A stretch of DNA of 54,319 nucleotides from Clostridia bacterium (GTDB taxonomy: Bacteria > Bacillota > Clostridia > Christensenellales > Borkfalkiaceae), in the NCBI GenBank assembly GCA_017504165.1, contig JAFVRR010000016.1, positions 1-54,319 of the forward strand, written 5' to 3'. A program made the translations under genes and the position numbers. The notes under the pieces were generated by a model. That model had not been told where the DNA came from. It did no database searches and saw only the letters and a program-made list of their open reading frames with translations. Below are positions 33,171 through 41,810 of this stretch, piece by piece. How positions within the stretch are numbered: position 1 is the stretch's first letter; each line of letters starts with the position of its first letter.

Positions 33171-34082
33171 ATGGAAAAAGTTAAAAAAATTGACGTGCAT
33201 ATTCACACTAGTATGTGGAAAGGTGCGCAAATAAACTCTCACGTAGTTTTGGCGTCGCCCGAGTATCTTCGCAAAGTTTATGATGAATTAGGCATTGAAA
33301 AGGGTATAGTACTACCGCTTGTTAGCCCTGAATTCCGTTTTTGCGTTCAATCTAATGAAGAGATGGAGTATTTAGGGAATAAGTATAGCGATACTTTCTT
33401 TTGGGCTTGTTGCGTAGACCCAAGAATGGGTAAAAACAACGCCGAAAGCGACCTAACTTACATTTTAAATTATTATAAAGAGCGCGGTGCGGTTGGCGTT
33501 GGTGAAGTTACCGCCAATTTAGATATGGACGACCCGCTCGTTGATAATTTTTTCTACCACGCGGAAAAATGTGGTATGCCCGTTACTATTCACGTAAGCC
33601 ATAAAAAATACGATAACTACGGTCTTATTGACGACGTTGGTTTACCTAAACTTGAAAGGGCGCTTAAAAAGTTCCCTAACTTAAAAATTTTAGGGCACGC
33701 TCAAGCATTTTGGTGCGAAATTGACGATAACGTGACGGAACAATCAAGGGAAGATTACGTTAAAGGTCCTGCAAACGGCGGCGCAATTTTACGCCTTATG
33801 AGAAAATATCCTAATTTATATTGCGATATTTCCGCAGGTAGCGGATGTAACGCTATGACTCGTGACCCTGAGTTTACTTATAAATTTATAGAAGAGTTTG
33901 GCGATAGGTTGTTGTTTGGCACTGATATTTGTGCGGAAGGACAAACTACCGTGTTGTCAAAGTTATCAAAGTGGCTTGACGACAGTTATGAAGCAGGTCG
34001 TATAAGCAAAGAAAATTACGTAAATATTTGTCGCGGTAACGCGATTAGAATTTTTAATCTTAATTTACCAATAGACGAGTAA
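33171..34082 (+). CDS. Amidohydrolase-family TIM-barrel metal hydrolase (copy 2)
   Basis: This 303-residue paralog of the preceding gene has HxH in KIDVHIHTSMW and LLFGTDICAEGQT near the end. The middle two thirds share long stretches of identical DNA with copy 1, whereas the first 65 and last 50 codons have diverged. That pattern points to gene conversion after an older duplication. The two may form a heteromer or differ in substrate. AAGGAG precedes the next gene after 10 nt. Confidence 0.85.
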   Translation: MEKVKKIDVHIHTSMWKGAQINSHVVLASPEYLRKVYDELGIEKGIVLPLVSPEFRFCVQSNEEMEYLGNKYSDTFFWACCVDPRMGKNNAESDLTYILNYYKERGAVGVGEVTANLDMDDPLVDNFFYHAEKCGMPVTIHVSHKKYDNYGLIDDVGLPKLERALKKFPNLKILGHAQAFWCEIDDNVTEQSREDYVKGPANGGAILRLMRKYPNLYCDISAGSGCNAMTRDPEFTYKFIEEFGDRLLFGTDICAEGQTTVLSKLSKWLDDSYEAGRISKENYVNICRGNAIRIFNLNLPIDE

Positions 34083-34092
34083 GGAGAAATAT

Positions 34093-35442
34093 ATGAAAAA
34101 GTTAGCAATTTTTGGTGGAGAACCACTTTTTAAGGATGGCATTTTACCTGACGAAGTCAAAGATATGATTCGTTGGCCTATTATCGACAAAGAATCGGAA
34201 GACGCTGCTTTAGAAGTAATTAGGGGCAATAGATTTTCCGGCGTTGAAATAACTGAAAAGTTTGAAAGCGAATTTGCAGAGTGGATTGGCACAGACTATG
34301 CAGTTGCTTATTGTAACGGCACGATGTCGCTTGCAGCCGCAATGTTCGGTATCGGTCTTTCTAAAGGCGACGAAATTATTTGTACAACTAAAACTTATTG
34401 GGCAAGTATCGTTCCCGCGCATCTTTTTGGCGCAACGCCCGTTTTTTGTAATATCGATGAAAACTTAAGTATGGACCCTGATAAAATTGAAGAACTTATC
34501 TCGCCTAAAACTAAAGCGATTATGGTCGTTCACTACTTAGCGTATCCTTGCGATATGGATAAAATTATGGCTATTGCTAAAAAGTATAACCTTAAGGTTA
34601 TTGAAGACGTTTCTCACGCTCAAGGCGGTCTTTATAAAGGCAAGCGTTTAGGTACGTTTGGCGACGTTGGCGCAATGTCGCTTATGAGTGGTAAATCTTT
34701 TGCAGCCGGCGAACTTGGTATTGCCGTTACTAACGATAGGCATACTTATGAAAGAGTTCTCGCTTTCGGTCACTACGATAGAAACAACGCAAAGCGCATA
34801 CAAGTAAGCGAAGAGTTAAAACCTTATTTCCACATTTCGCTTAGCGGTATGAAAGGTAGGGTTAACCAACTTTGCGCGGCGCTTGCAAGAGTTCAACTTA
34901 AATATTATGACGAAAGATGTGCGGAAATTAGACGCTGTATGAACTATTTTTACGATTTAATCGACCAAATTCCAGGACTTAAGGGTTTGCGTATCGACGA
35001 GTCGACAGGCTCTAACATGGCGGGATTTTACTATCCAACCATTCTTTATAACCCAGACGAGTTCCACGGTTTAACTGCTAAAACTTACGCTAAAGCGGTG
35101 ACTGCGGAAATGGGTACGACGGTATTTGATATAAACGCGGGCGCAAATTTCTGCTTACATACTCATAACTTATTCCAAACGTTTGATTTAATCAATAGTG
35201 GTAAGCCTTCGCGTATTGCAAACGCCGATAGAGACGTTAGAGTTTTAGACGAAAAACTTAAAGACGCTCCTAATAGAAATTGTTTCTTCGCTCCTTGGAT
35301 TAAAAAGTTTAATAAAGAATGGATTGAAAAACTTGCAAACGTGTTCAAGTTCGTTGCGGAAAACCACGAAAGTTTACTTGAACTTGACGGTATTACTACG
35401 ACGGGTGGCGGACACTGGCACGGCTTTGCAGACCACGATTAA
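34093..35442 (+). CDS. DegT/DnrJ/EryC1/StrS-family PLP aminotransferase
   Basis: This 449-residue fold-type I PLP enzyme has the expected landmarks: GNRFSGVEITEKFESEFAEWIGTDYAVAYCNGTMSL at the N-terminus, VIEDVSHAQGGLYKGKRLGTFGDVGAMSLMSGKSFAAGELG with the PLP-anchoring Asp and the Schiff-base Lys in SGKSF. Relatives make amino sugars, aminocyclitols or amino-hydroxybenzoate. It is longer than the usual 370-400 residues. Operon context with two amidohydrolases suggests assembly or turnover of an amino-sugar-like compound, which is inference. Confidence 0.88.
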   Translation: MKKLAIFGGEPLFKDGILPDEVKDMIRWPIIDKESEDAALEVIRGNRFSGVEITEKFESEFAEWIGTDYAVAYCNGTMSLAAAMFGIGLSKGDEIICTTKTYWASIVPAHLFGATPVFCNIDENLSMDPDKIEELISPKTKAIMVVHYLAYPCDMDKIMAIAKKYNLKVIEDVSHAQGGLYKGKRLGTFGDVGAMSLMSGKSFAAGELGIAVTNDRHTYERVLAFGHYDRNNAKRIQVSEELKPYFHISLSGMKGRVNQLCAALARVQLKYYDERCAEIRRCMNYFYDLIDQIPGLKGLRIDESTGSNMAGFYYPTILYNPDEFHGLTAKTYAKAVTAEMGTTVFDINAGANFCLHTHNLFQTFDLINSGKPSRIANADRDVRVLDEKLKDAPNRNCFFAPWIKKFNKEWIEKLANVFKFVAENHESLLELDGITTTGGGHWHGFADHD

Positions 35443-35509
35443 TAAAGGCTCTATCACTGCTAACGGTTGATAAAGTAAAATTGTGACGTAGCCAAAATAA
35501 AAACTGTTA

Positions 35510-35567
35510 ACGTATGACGGCATTTTTTGCCGTCATACTTGACTTTTGGGTTAAAAAGGGTTAAAGT
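35510..35567 (+). promoter_or_regulatory. Terminator-like hairpin, then promoter of the AraC gene
   Basis: The inverted repeat gtatgacggca / tgccgtcatac (about 35512-35538) closes the aminotransferase operon but lacks a clean T-run. It runs directly into TTGACT (35539-35544), which with a 17-nt spacer and TAAAGT (35562-35567) forms the AraC promoter. Confidence 0.55.
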
Positions 35568-35589
35568 TGATGTATAAAGGGGAATAAAT

Positions 35590-36528
35590 ATGGATTTTTC
35601 ATACTTTGACAAACCTGAATATTTAGGAATTTTAATATTTGATACGATAGAAAAGGGTATACGCCAAGACAAGTCGTTTTTTATTAGAAAATATAATATT
35701 ACCGACAATAAAACTATACTTCATAGGCATACGTATATTCAAATAAATTACGTAAATAGCGGATGCGGGTATCATTATATTAACGATAAAAAAATTGAAA
35801 TTTCTAAGGGCGATATTTTTATCGTACCGCCTTACGTTCCGCATAAAATTATTGCGGACGATAATAATAAAATAGAAGTTTTTGAATTCGAGTTCACTAG
35901 CGATTTTATTTTACCTAATACGTCTAATAACGAAAACTGCTCTACCTACTTAGAATTTGCCTACCTTAAACCGTTTATGGTGGAAGAAGAGAACGTTAAA
36001 TTAAGGTTTACCTTAGATGGTATAGTTCGCGAAGAAGTTGAAAGAATTTTAAACGAAGTTTTACAAGAATACACCTTAAAAAACGACGGATACGTTTTAC
36101 TAACTAAAGCCCTTTTGATTAAACTTTTAATATTGGTTAATCGCTCTTTCACAAAAGATATTAGCGGTACTGAGGCGGAAGTTATATTTAATAAATATAA
36201 AAGCGTAGTTCAAGACGCTAAAGAGTATATAGAAGAAAATTTCAGTCAAGAATTAACCCTTGATAAAATTGCAAACGCAGTTAGTTACTCTAAATCTCGC
36301 TTTTGCTTTTTGTTTAAGGCGGTGGCGGGGGAAACTTGCATAGAATACCTTAACCGCGTACGAATAGAAAAGGCTAAAGAACTTTTAAAAAATACAAGTT
36401 TATCTATTACCGAAATTTCTTTTAACGTAGGGTACTATACTACGTCTAACTTTAACAAGAATTTTAAACTGATAACGGGCGTTACGCCAAAATCGTATAG
36501 ATTATCTATTTTAAAAGGTTTAAAATAA
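35590..36528 (+). CDS. AraC-family regulator with cupin N-terminus
   Basis: This 312-residue regulator has an N-terminal cupin sensor (about 40-120, HRHTYIQINYVNSGCGYHYINDKKIEISKGDIFIVPPYVPHKI) and a C-terminal double HTH (about 210-308, AKEYIEENFSQELTLDKIANAVSYSKSRFCFLFKAVAGETCIEYLNRVRIEKAKELL...ITEISFNVGYYTTSNFNKNFK). Its position behind the amidohydrolase/aminotransferase genes makes it their likely regulator. Such regulators usually sense a sugar-like molecule. Confidence 0.92.
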   Translation: MDFSYFDKPEYLGILIFDTIEKGIRQDKSFFIRKYNITDNKTILHRHTYIQINYVNSGCGYHYINDKKIEISKGDIFIVPPYVPHKIIADDNNKIEVFEFEFTSDFILPNTSNNENCSTYLEFAYLKPFMVEEENVKLRFTLDGIVREEVERILNEVLQEYTLKNDGYVLLTKALLIKLLILVNRSFTKDISGTEAEVIFNKYKSVVQDAKEYIEENFSQELTLDKIANAVSYSKSRFCFLFKAVAGETCIEYLNRVRIEKAKELLKNTSLSITEISFNVGYYTTSNFNKNFKLITGVTPKSYRLSILKGLK

Positions 36529-36540
36529 TATATCATAAAA

Positions 36541-36570
36541 AAATCACGGCTTACTTTTTAGCCGTGATTT
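36541..36570. terminator. Bidirectional terminator between AraC and XRE genes
   Basis: An 11-bp stem aaatcacggct / agccgtgattt with an 8-nt loop, an A-rich left and a T-rich right flank. It serves the convergent AraC and XRE genes. Confidence 0.88.
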
Positions 36571-36768
36571 TCATTTTCCCGTTATAAGTTCGTCAAGCGA
36601 AACGTTAAAAATTTTTGATAGAGAAATTAATTGCGCAATAGAAGGCTCGGTATACCCCGTCTCCCAATGCGAAATGGTTTTGGGGGATACTTTTAATTCA
36701 CTTGCAAGTTTATTTTGGTCAATCTTGTATTCTTTGCGCAAAGATTTAAGACTTTCCGAAAACTCCAT
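36571..36768 (-). CDS. XRE-family HTH transcriptional regulator
   Basis: This 65-residue protein is a single Cro/CI-type HTH domain (FSESLKSLRKEYKIDQNKLASELKVSPKTISHWETGYTEPSIAQLISLSKIFNVSLDELITGK) with no sensor domain. It is divergent from a small zinc-ribbon membrane protein, and a palindromic operator lies in the shared promoter region. Autoregulation and repression of the neighbour are likely. Confidence 0.92.
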   Translation of the reverse strand: MEFSESLKSLRKEYKIDQNKLASELKVSPKTISHWETGYTEPSIAQLISLSKIFNVSLDELITGK

Positions 36769-36800
36769 AAAACACTCTCCTATATTATTATTTTATCAAA

Positions 36801-36844
36801 AATTGAGAATTTTACTTGACAATCTCAAAAATTGAGAATATAAT
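36801..36844 (+). promoter_or_regulatory. Divergent promoter with XRE operator
   Basis: TTGACA (36816-36821), a 17-nt spacer and TATAAT (36839-36844) drive the zinc-ribbon gene. The spacer contains TCTCAA-AAA-TTGAGA (36823-36837), and another half-site aaTTGAGAAT lies at 36801-36810. On the minus strand TTGTCA and GATAAA bracket the second site for the XRE gene. A dimeric HTH repressor bound here would block both directions. Confidence 0.75.
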
Positions 36845-36874
36845 ACTAATATAATTACAAAAGGAGAAAAATTT

Positions 36875-37183
36875 ATGTATTGTAAACATTGTGGCAAAGA
36901 AGTAAGCGACAACGCAGTAATATGTATTCATTGCGGTTGTTCAATATCAAAAACATCTACGGATGTTTCATTGTCGGGAGAATCTAAATCAGGTTTGGGT
37001 GCATTGTTAGGTATATTGTTAGGTTTAATTGGCTTAATTATAGGTCTTTTAATGTTTCCAACAGGATCTGAAGAAAGAAGAACCTTTATCAAAGGCTGGG
37101 GTATAGCGTTCGGTATTTCAATGGGTGTAGTGTTGTTGTTTTACATTATATGTATAGCAATAATAGGGGTATCTTTATATTAA
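36875..37183 (+). CDS. Zinc-ribbon membrane protein
   Basis: This 102-residue protein begins with a zinc ribbon (CKHCGKEVSDNAVICIHCG, two CxxC pairs). A Ser/Gly-rich linker leads to two hydrophobic segments (about 44-64 and 78-101). Such small proteins are common near XRE repressors in Clostridia and have no assigned function. The expression control by the divergent XRE operator is the only functional clue. Confidence 0.8.
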   Translation: MYCKHCGKEVSDNAVICIHCGCSISKTSTDVSLSGESKSGLGALLGILLGLIGLIIGLLMFPTGSEERRTFIKGWGIAFGISMGVVLLFYIICIAIIGVSLY

Positions 37184-37200
37184 AATTAAAAAACAATCTA

Positions 37201-37233
37201 AAAAACTTACGCTTTTATATGCGTAAGTTTTTT
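37201..37233 (+). terminator. Terminator of the zinc-ribbon gene
   Basis: A 12-bp stem aaaaacttacgc / gcgtaagttttt with an 8-nt loop and T-run. Confidence 0.9.
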
Positions 37234-37297
37234 ATTATGTAAATAATAAATTCGGCGGGGTTTTAATATACATATTAAAAGGGTTTTAGGGTATAAT

Positions 37298-38302
37298 ATG
37301 TATATTTTAGGGCAGGTTTTGTTGGCTCTTGGCGGAATAACGCTATTTTTAATAGGCTTAAAGTATATGAGCGATAATATGGAACTTCTTGCGGGCGAAA
37401 AGATGAAAACGTTACTTTCTTCTTGCACTAAAAACAATATCTACGGCGTTATGACGGGAGCAGTTTCTACCGCGGTTATTCAAAGTAGTATTGCAACTAA
37501 CGTAATACTAGTCGGGTTTGTGTCTAACGGGATAATGAGTTTTTATCAAGCCTCTTCCGTTATAATGGGCGCAAATATCGGCACGACTATTACCGCGCAA
37601 CTAGTGTCGTTATCGGGTAAAGACAGTTTTGATATTACGGCGCTAGGCTCGTTAATTGCTTTTTTAGGGTTTATCTTTTCTTTTATTAAAAAGGGGAAAC
37701 TCCCTGAAATAGGCGGAGTTATGATGGGTTTTGGAATGCTCTTTTTAGGGCTTGATATAGTTAGCGAAAGGATAAGTTATTTTAAAAACTTTGAAAAGTT
37801 TAGAAGTATTTTCTTAGTAAAAAACGACTTATTACTTTTATTTAACGGTCTAATTATAACGGCTATCGTTCAAAGTTCTTCCGCCGTCACTAGCGTTATG
37901 ATAATACTAGCGTCTAACGGGCTAATCACCTTTGAAAACAGTATGTTTTTAATACTTGGCGCAAATATCGGCACTTGTTTATCGGTAATAGTATCGGCGG
38001 TAGGAAAACCCCTTGAGGCGCGCCGTACTGCATTTTTCAACCTTGCATTTAACGTCGTCGGCTCGATGATATTATTTCTTCCGCTATCGCTATTCAAAAG
38101 TGAAATAGCAAGCGCGTTTTATAAGTTTTCGGGCTCGATAGAAAGGGAAATTGCAAACTTTCACACTCTTTTTAATTTGACGGTGACGTTATTGCTTTTA
38201 CCTATATTAAAACCGTTTAATAGGCTAATTGAAAGGCTTATTCCTAAAAAAGAAGATAAAAAATATAGTAAATATCGAATTATCGTGTCTAAAACAAATT
38301 AA
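37298..38302 (+). CDS. Na+/phosphate symporter family protein (NptA-like, without PhoU)
   Basis: This 334-residue membrane protein has two Na_Pi_cotrans repeats, each with the QSS signature: VSTAVIQSSIATNVILVGFVS and ITAIVQSSSAVTSVMIILAS. These are followed by MGANIGTTITAQ and LGANIGTCLSV. Many bacterial homologs carry a C-terminal PhoU-like domain; here the chain ends after the membrane part. TATAAT lies directly before the ATG together with AGGG, which could act as a ribosome binding site. A role in phosphate homeostasis is likely. Confidence 0.88.
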   Translation: MYILGQVLLALGGITLFLIGLKYMSDNMELLAGEKMKTLLSSCTKNNIYGVMTGAVSTAVIQSSIATNVILVGFVSNGIMSFYQASSVIMGANIGTTITAQLVSLSGKDSFDITALGSLIAFLGFIFSFIKKGKLPEIGGVMMGFGMLFLGLDIVSERISYFKNFEKFRSIFLVKNDLLLLFNGLIITAIVQSSSAVTSVMIILASNGLITFENSMFLILGANIGTCLSVIVSAVGKPLEARRTAFFNLAFNVVGSMILFLPLSLFKSEIASAFYKFSGSIEREIANFHTLFNLTVTLLLLPILKPFNRLIERLIPKKEDKKYSKYRIIVSKTN

Positions 38303-38326
38303 ATTTATATTATAAGCGTTAATAAA

Positions 38327-38355
38327 TTGACAATTTTTATTAAAAATAGTAAACT
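38327..38355 (+). promoter_or_regulatory. Sigma-A promoter of pgk-tpiA
   Basis: TTGACA (38327-38332), a 17-nt spacer and TAAACT (38350-38355). The -10 lies in a small palindrome AATAG-TAAA-CTATT. Confidence 0.75.
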
Positions 38356-38396
38356 ATTTAAAGAATTTAATATTCATTAAAGGAGTTTTTATTACT

Positions 38397-39713
38397 ATGA
38401 ATAAAAAAACTGTAAGAGACGTAGACGTAAAAGGTAAAAAATGTCTTGTTAGGGTTGACTTCAACGTTCCTATGAAAGACGGTGTTATTACCGACGAAAA
38501 CAGAATTAACGGCGCACTTCCAACAATCAAATATTTAATGGAAAACGGCGCAAAAGTAGTACTTTGCTCACACATGGGTAAACCACACAACGTTTTCAAT
38601 AGCGAAATTTCTTTAAACAAGAAAGAAAAGAAAGCAGTTGAAGCGCTTCCTGAATGCGAACGCGAGGCGGCTACTAAAGAATATTTAGAAAAAGCTAAAA
38701 AAGACGTTAAGAAATACACTTTAAAACCAGTTGCTGATAGACTTAACGAAATCTTAGGCGGTAAGGTAACTTTCGCTACCGATACCGTTGGTGAAGACGC
38801 AACCCAAAAGGTTAACGCGTTAAAAGACGGCGAAGTTGTTCTTTTAGAAAACCTTCGTTTCGACAAGGGCGAAGAAAAGAAAGATTTAGAATTCTGCAAA
38901 AAACTTGCTAAATTCTGCGACGTGTACGTTAACGACGCTTTCGGTACTGCGCACCGTTCACACGCATCTACTGCCGCTATCGTTGAATACGGTCTTGTAG
39001 ATACTGCAGTTTGCGGTTTCCTTATCGAAAAAGAACTTTCAGTTATGGCTGACAGTCTTGAAAACCCTGTTCACCCATTCGTTGCAGTATTAGGCGGTGC
39101 TAAAGTTGCCGATAAGTTAAACGTTATTTCTAACTTGCTTGAAAAATGCGATTCACTTATTATCGGCGGTGGTATGGCTTATACCTTCTTAAAGGCGCAA
39201 GGCTATGAAGTTGGTTCTTCACTCGTTGACCTTGAAAAAATCGACTACTGTAAAGATATGCTTAAAAAAGCAAAAGATTTAGGCAAAAACTTATATCTTC
39301 CTATCGATACTGCTGTCGCTACTTCTTTCCCAGACCCAATCGATGCGGAAATTGAAGTTGAAGTTGTTGATGCTAAGGCAATCCCTGCAGGTAAAATGGG
39401 CTTAGATATCGGCGATAAGACTATGGAACTTTTTGCTGACGTTGTTAAGAGCGCTAAGACCGTTATTTGGAACGGTCCTATGGGCGTATTTGAAAACCCA
39501 ACTCTTGCAAAAGGTACAATCGCAATCGCTAAAGCAATGGCGGAAAACGGCGATGCTACTACTATTATCGGTGGTGGCGATAGCGCGGCTGCAGTTGCTC
39601 AACTTGGCTTTGCTGATAAGATGAGCCACATTTCAACAGGTGGTGGCGCATCACTTGAACTCTTCGAAGGCAAAGTATTACCAGGTATTGCTTGCTTAAA
39701 CGAAAAGGAATAA
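38397..39713 (+). CDS. pgk: Phosphoglycerate kinase
   Basis: This 438-residue glycolytic kinase transfers phosphate from 1,3-bisphosphoglycerate to ADP. It has the [20 protein letters not shown] start, [27 protein letters not shown] and the GGGDSAAAV nucleotide loop. An insertion of about 33 residues lies between GKP (61-63) and YTLKP (107-111), a region where other PGKs have about ten residues. It is Lys/Glu-rich and sits on the N-terminal substrate-binding domain. tpiA follows after 17 nt. Confidence 0.97.
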   Translation: MNKKTVRDVDVKGKKCLVRVDFNVPMKDGVITDENRINGALPTIKYLMENGAKVVLCSHMGKPHNVFNSEISLNKKEKKAVEALPECEREAATKEYLEKAKKDVKKYTLKPVADRLNEILGGKVTFATDTVGEDATQKVNALKDGEVVLLENLRFDKGEEKKDLEFCKKLAKFCDVYVNDAFGTAHRSHASTAAIVEYGLVDTAVCGFLIEKELSVMADSLENPVHPFVAVLGGAKVADKLNVISNLLEKCDSLIIGGGMAYTFLKAQGYEVGSSLVDLEKIDYCKDMLKKAKDLGKNLYLPIDTAVATSFPDPIDAEIEVEVVDAKAIPAGKMGLDIGDKTMELFADVVKSAKTVIWNGPMGVFENPTLAKGTIAIAKAMAENGDATTIIGGGDSAAAVAQLGFADKMSHISTGGGASLELFEGKVLPGIACLNEKE

Positions 39714-39730
39714 TTTTAAGGAGAACTATT

Positions 39731-40477
39731 ATGAGAAAACCAATTATTGCTGGTAACTGGAAAATGAATCTTACACCATCTCAAGGTGTTAAACTTGTAA
39801 ACGAACTTAAACCTTTAGTTGCTAACGCTGATTGCGACGTTGTTGTTTGCGTACCTGCAACCGACATTTACGCAGTAGGCGAGGCGTTAAAGGGTTCTAA
39901 TATTAAACTTGGCGCTGAAAACGTTCACTTTGCTGAAAGCGGTGCATACACTGGCGAAATTTCTGCAGATATGCTTTTAGAACTTGGCGTTGAATACGTT
40001 ATTATCGGCCATAGCGAAAGAAGACAATACTTTAATGAAACTGACGAAACTGTTAACAAGAGAACTTTAACTGCTTTAGCAAAAGGTCTTACTCCTATCG
40101 TTTGCGTTGGCGAAACTTTAGAAGAACGCGAAACTGACAAGACTGAAGAAGTTTTAAAACGTCAAATCGTTGAAGGCTTAAAGGGCGTTGAAGATTTAAC
40201 TAAACTCGTTATCGCTTACGAACCTGTTTGGGCTATCGGAACGGGCAAAACTGCTACTAGCGAACAAGCAAACGAAACTATCGGCTATATCCGTAAAGTA
40301 TTAGCGGAAACTTTCTGTCCTAACTGCGCGGAAAAAGTTCGTATTCAATACGGCGGTTCTATGAAACCGGGTAACGCTAAAGAACTTATGGCTATGGAAG
40401 AAATCGACGGCGGTCTTATCGGTGGCGCTGCTCTTAAGGCGGTAGATTTTTCTCAAATCGTTAATTACAACAAATAA
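39731..40477 (+). CDS. tpiA: Triosephosphate isomerase
   Basis: This 248-residue TIM barrel has the start [13 protein letters not shown] (catalytic Lys11), the catalytic His in [10 protein letters not shown], Glu in [14 protein letters not shown] (loop 6) and GGSMKPGN. The ATG at 39731 with AAGGAG upstream is used; an in-frame ATG 13 codons earlier overlaps pgk. In related Clostridia gpmI would follow directly; here a 3-kb repeat-bounded cassette intervenes. Confidence 0.97.
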   Translation: MRKPIIAGNWKMNLTPSQGVKLVNELKPLVANADCDVVVCVPATDIYAVGEALKGSNIKLGAENVHFAESGAYTGEISADMLLELGVEYVIIGHSERRQYFNETDETVNKRTLTALAKGLTPIVCVGETLEERETDKTEEVLKRQIVEGLKGVEDLTKLVIAYEPVWAIGTGKTATSEQANETIGYIRKVLAETFCPNCAEKVRIQYGGSMKPGNAKELMAMEEIDGGLIGGAALKAVDFSQIVNYNK

Positions 40478-40495
40478 TTAATCATAGTATAATAT

Positions 40496-40845
40496 AAAAG
40501 GGTTGCAAATAGTTGCAATAGTCATAGGGATTTTTTATCCAAAATAAAAGTATAGCACACTATACTTCACTAAAAGTGAAATGTAGTGTGCTTTTCTTGT
40601 CCACAAAAAATAATATTAAATTAGTTATATTTTTAGCCTTGTGGCTAAAAGTTATATTGTTTGCGTTGCAAACAGTTATATTTCGGCAAAGCCAAAGTTA
40701 TATTAAATAAATCCACAACTTGCCGTAGGCAAATATAACTGCGTAGCAATATAACTTGTCGTAAGACAAATATCACAAATCCGCAAGGATTTATTTAGTT
40801 GTCGCAATCCCCTACGGGAAGAGCGACTAGTTCCAACGCTTTTTT
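40496..40845. repeat. Multi-hairpin element, copy 1
   Basis: This 350-bp element has 21-nt imperfect inverted ends (40496-40516 and 40823-40843, 17 of 21 matching). Inside, a stem-loop agcacacta...tagtgtgct (40554-40591) is followed by a chain of short hairpins (TTAGCC/GGCTAA, GTTTGC/GCAAAC, GGC/GCC, TTGCC/GGCAA, TTGTC/GACAA, AAATCC/GGATTT, GTCGC/GCGAC). They are joined by the nonamer AGTTATATT four times in the left half and by AATATAACT (or AATATCACA) in the right half. No open reading frame of note. A second copy lies at 43030-43414. Confidence 0.85.
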
Positions 40846-40846
40846 A

Positions 40847-41692
40847 TTATACGTTTCTAAATTTAGAAGGGCTTACGCCGTATGCGCGCTTAAAATAGCC
40901 TGAAAAATAGGCAAGGTCGCAAAAACCGCACTCAATAGCAATTTCGTTTACGGGCATAGCCGTGTTTTGCAGTAGCGAAACGGCTTTTAGTAAGCGTAGG
41001 TGTAATAAGTATTTATGAAGTGATTTTCCCGTAGCCGTTTTAACAAGCGCACTTATATAGTTTGGGTGGTAGTTAAAAATTTTACCAATTTCTAAGTTAG
41101 ATAAAGGCTTTGTAAAATTATCGTTAACGTATCTTATAATTTTGCCGTTTATATCGTTTTCGTTTAAGTTTAGTATTGCGCTAAACGACCTTACAACGTC
41201 TAAAATGCAATTTGCTAAAAGTCCGCTCATTTTTTCTTTAAAATATACAAGTTGAAGTTGATATTCGTTAACTATGCTTACAATTCTACTTTGCACGTAT
41301 TGAACGTTTTTAACAAGCAAAAATTCGTTTAGTTTAGTAGGATAGTCAACGTTTATACGGCTAACTATTTTATCATTGCTAAAATCTTTAACTTTAACGG
41401 GGTTTATAGGTCTTGTTAAAGTATTTGCGCTTTGGTCTAAGTCAAAATTTATTAAACAAAGGTCCGCACCGCTTTGCGAAGCCATTACTCTATACGGTAC
41501 GCCCGAATTTACAATTAAAACGTCGCATTTTTCAAGTGAGTATAAAGTTCCGTTAACCTTTACTTCGGCTTTGCCGTTTAAGCAGTAAAAAAACCTTGGT
41601 TCTAAGGAAACAACTTCGTTAAAAAGCGTGTTTTTATTTAGGCGTATATTTTGAGCGTATCTTATAAAAGGTTGTAAATTTTCTAATTTCAT
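40847..41692 (-). CDS. AraC-family transcriptional regulator
   Basis: This 281-residue regulator starts at the ATG at 41692 (MKLENLQPFIRYAQNIRL); a GTG four codons upstream is possible. The N-terminal cupin-like part contains EPRFFYCLNGKAEVKVNGTLYSLEKCDVLIVNSGVPYRV. The C-terminal double HTH is KPLSNLEIGKIFNYHPNYISALVKTATGKSLHKYLLHLRLLKAVSLLQ...VNEIAIECGFCDLAYFSGYFKRAYGVSPSKFR. It is divergent from the WbsX-like gene, its probable target. Its stop codon lies only two bases from the end of the multi-hairpin element. Confidence 0.92.
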   Translation of the reverse strand: MKLENLQPFIRYAQNIRLNKNTLFNEVVSLEPRFFYCLNGKAEVKVNGTLYSLEKCDVLIVNSGVPYRVMASQSGADLCLINFDLDQSANTLTRPINPVKVKDFSNDKIVSRINVDYPTKLNEFLLVKNVQYVQSRIVSIVNEYQLQLVYFKEKMSGLLANCILDVVRSFSAILNLNENDINGKIIRYVNDNFTKPLSNLEIGKIFNYHPNYISALVKTATGKSLHKYLLHLRLLKAVSLLQNTAMPVNEIAIECGFCDLAYFSGYFKRAYGVSPSKFRNV

Positions 41693-41743
41693 AGCAGTTC
41701 TCACAAATCTTTATTTTACACAAATTTATGTTTGTTTTGTTAA

Positions 41744-41778
41744 TTGATTATATCACTTAAACTTGTTAAAATCAAGTT
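41744..41778 (+). promoter_or_regulatory. Promoter of the WbsX-like gene with overlapping palindrome
   Basis: TTGATT (41744-41749), a 17-nt spacer and TAAAAT (41767-41772). The inverted repeat AACTTG-N7-CAAGTT (41760-41778) covers the -10. This looks like an operator in the divergent region, perhaps for the AraC protein or another regulator. Confidence 0.6.
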
Positions 41779-41810
41779 AATAATTTAAAAATAATAAAGG
41801 GAGAATAACT

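Noticed and set aside
40550..40840. CRISPR array in the multi-hairpin element
   Set aside because: Repeats are nonamers with short unequal self-complementary segments between them, not regular repeats with unique spacers, and no cas genes are near.
41760..41778. Palindrome AACTTG-N7-CAAGTT as a terminator
   Set aside because: No T-run follows and it overlaps a -10 box, so an operator is more plausible.
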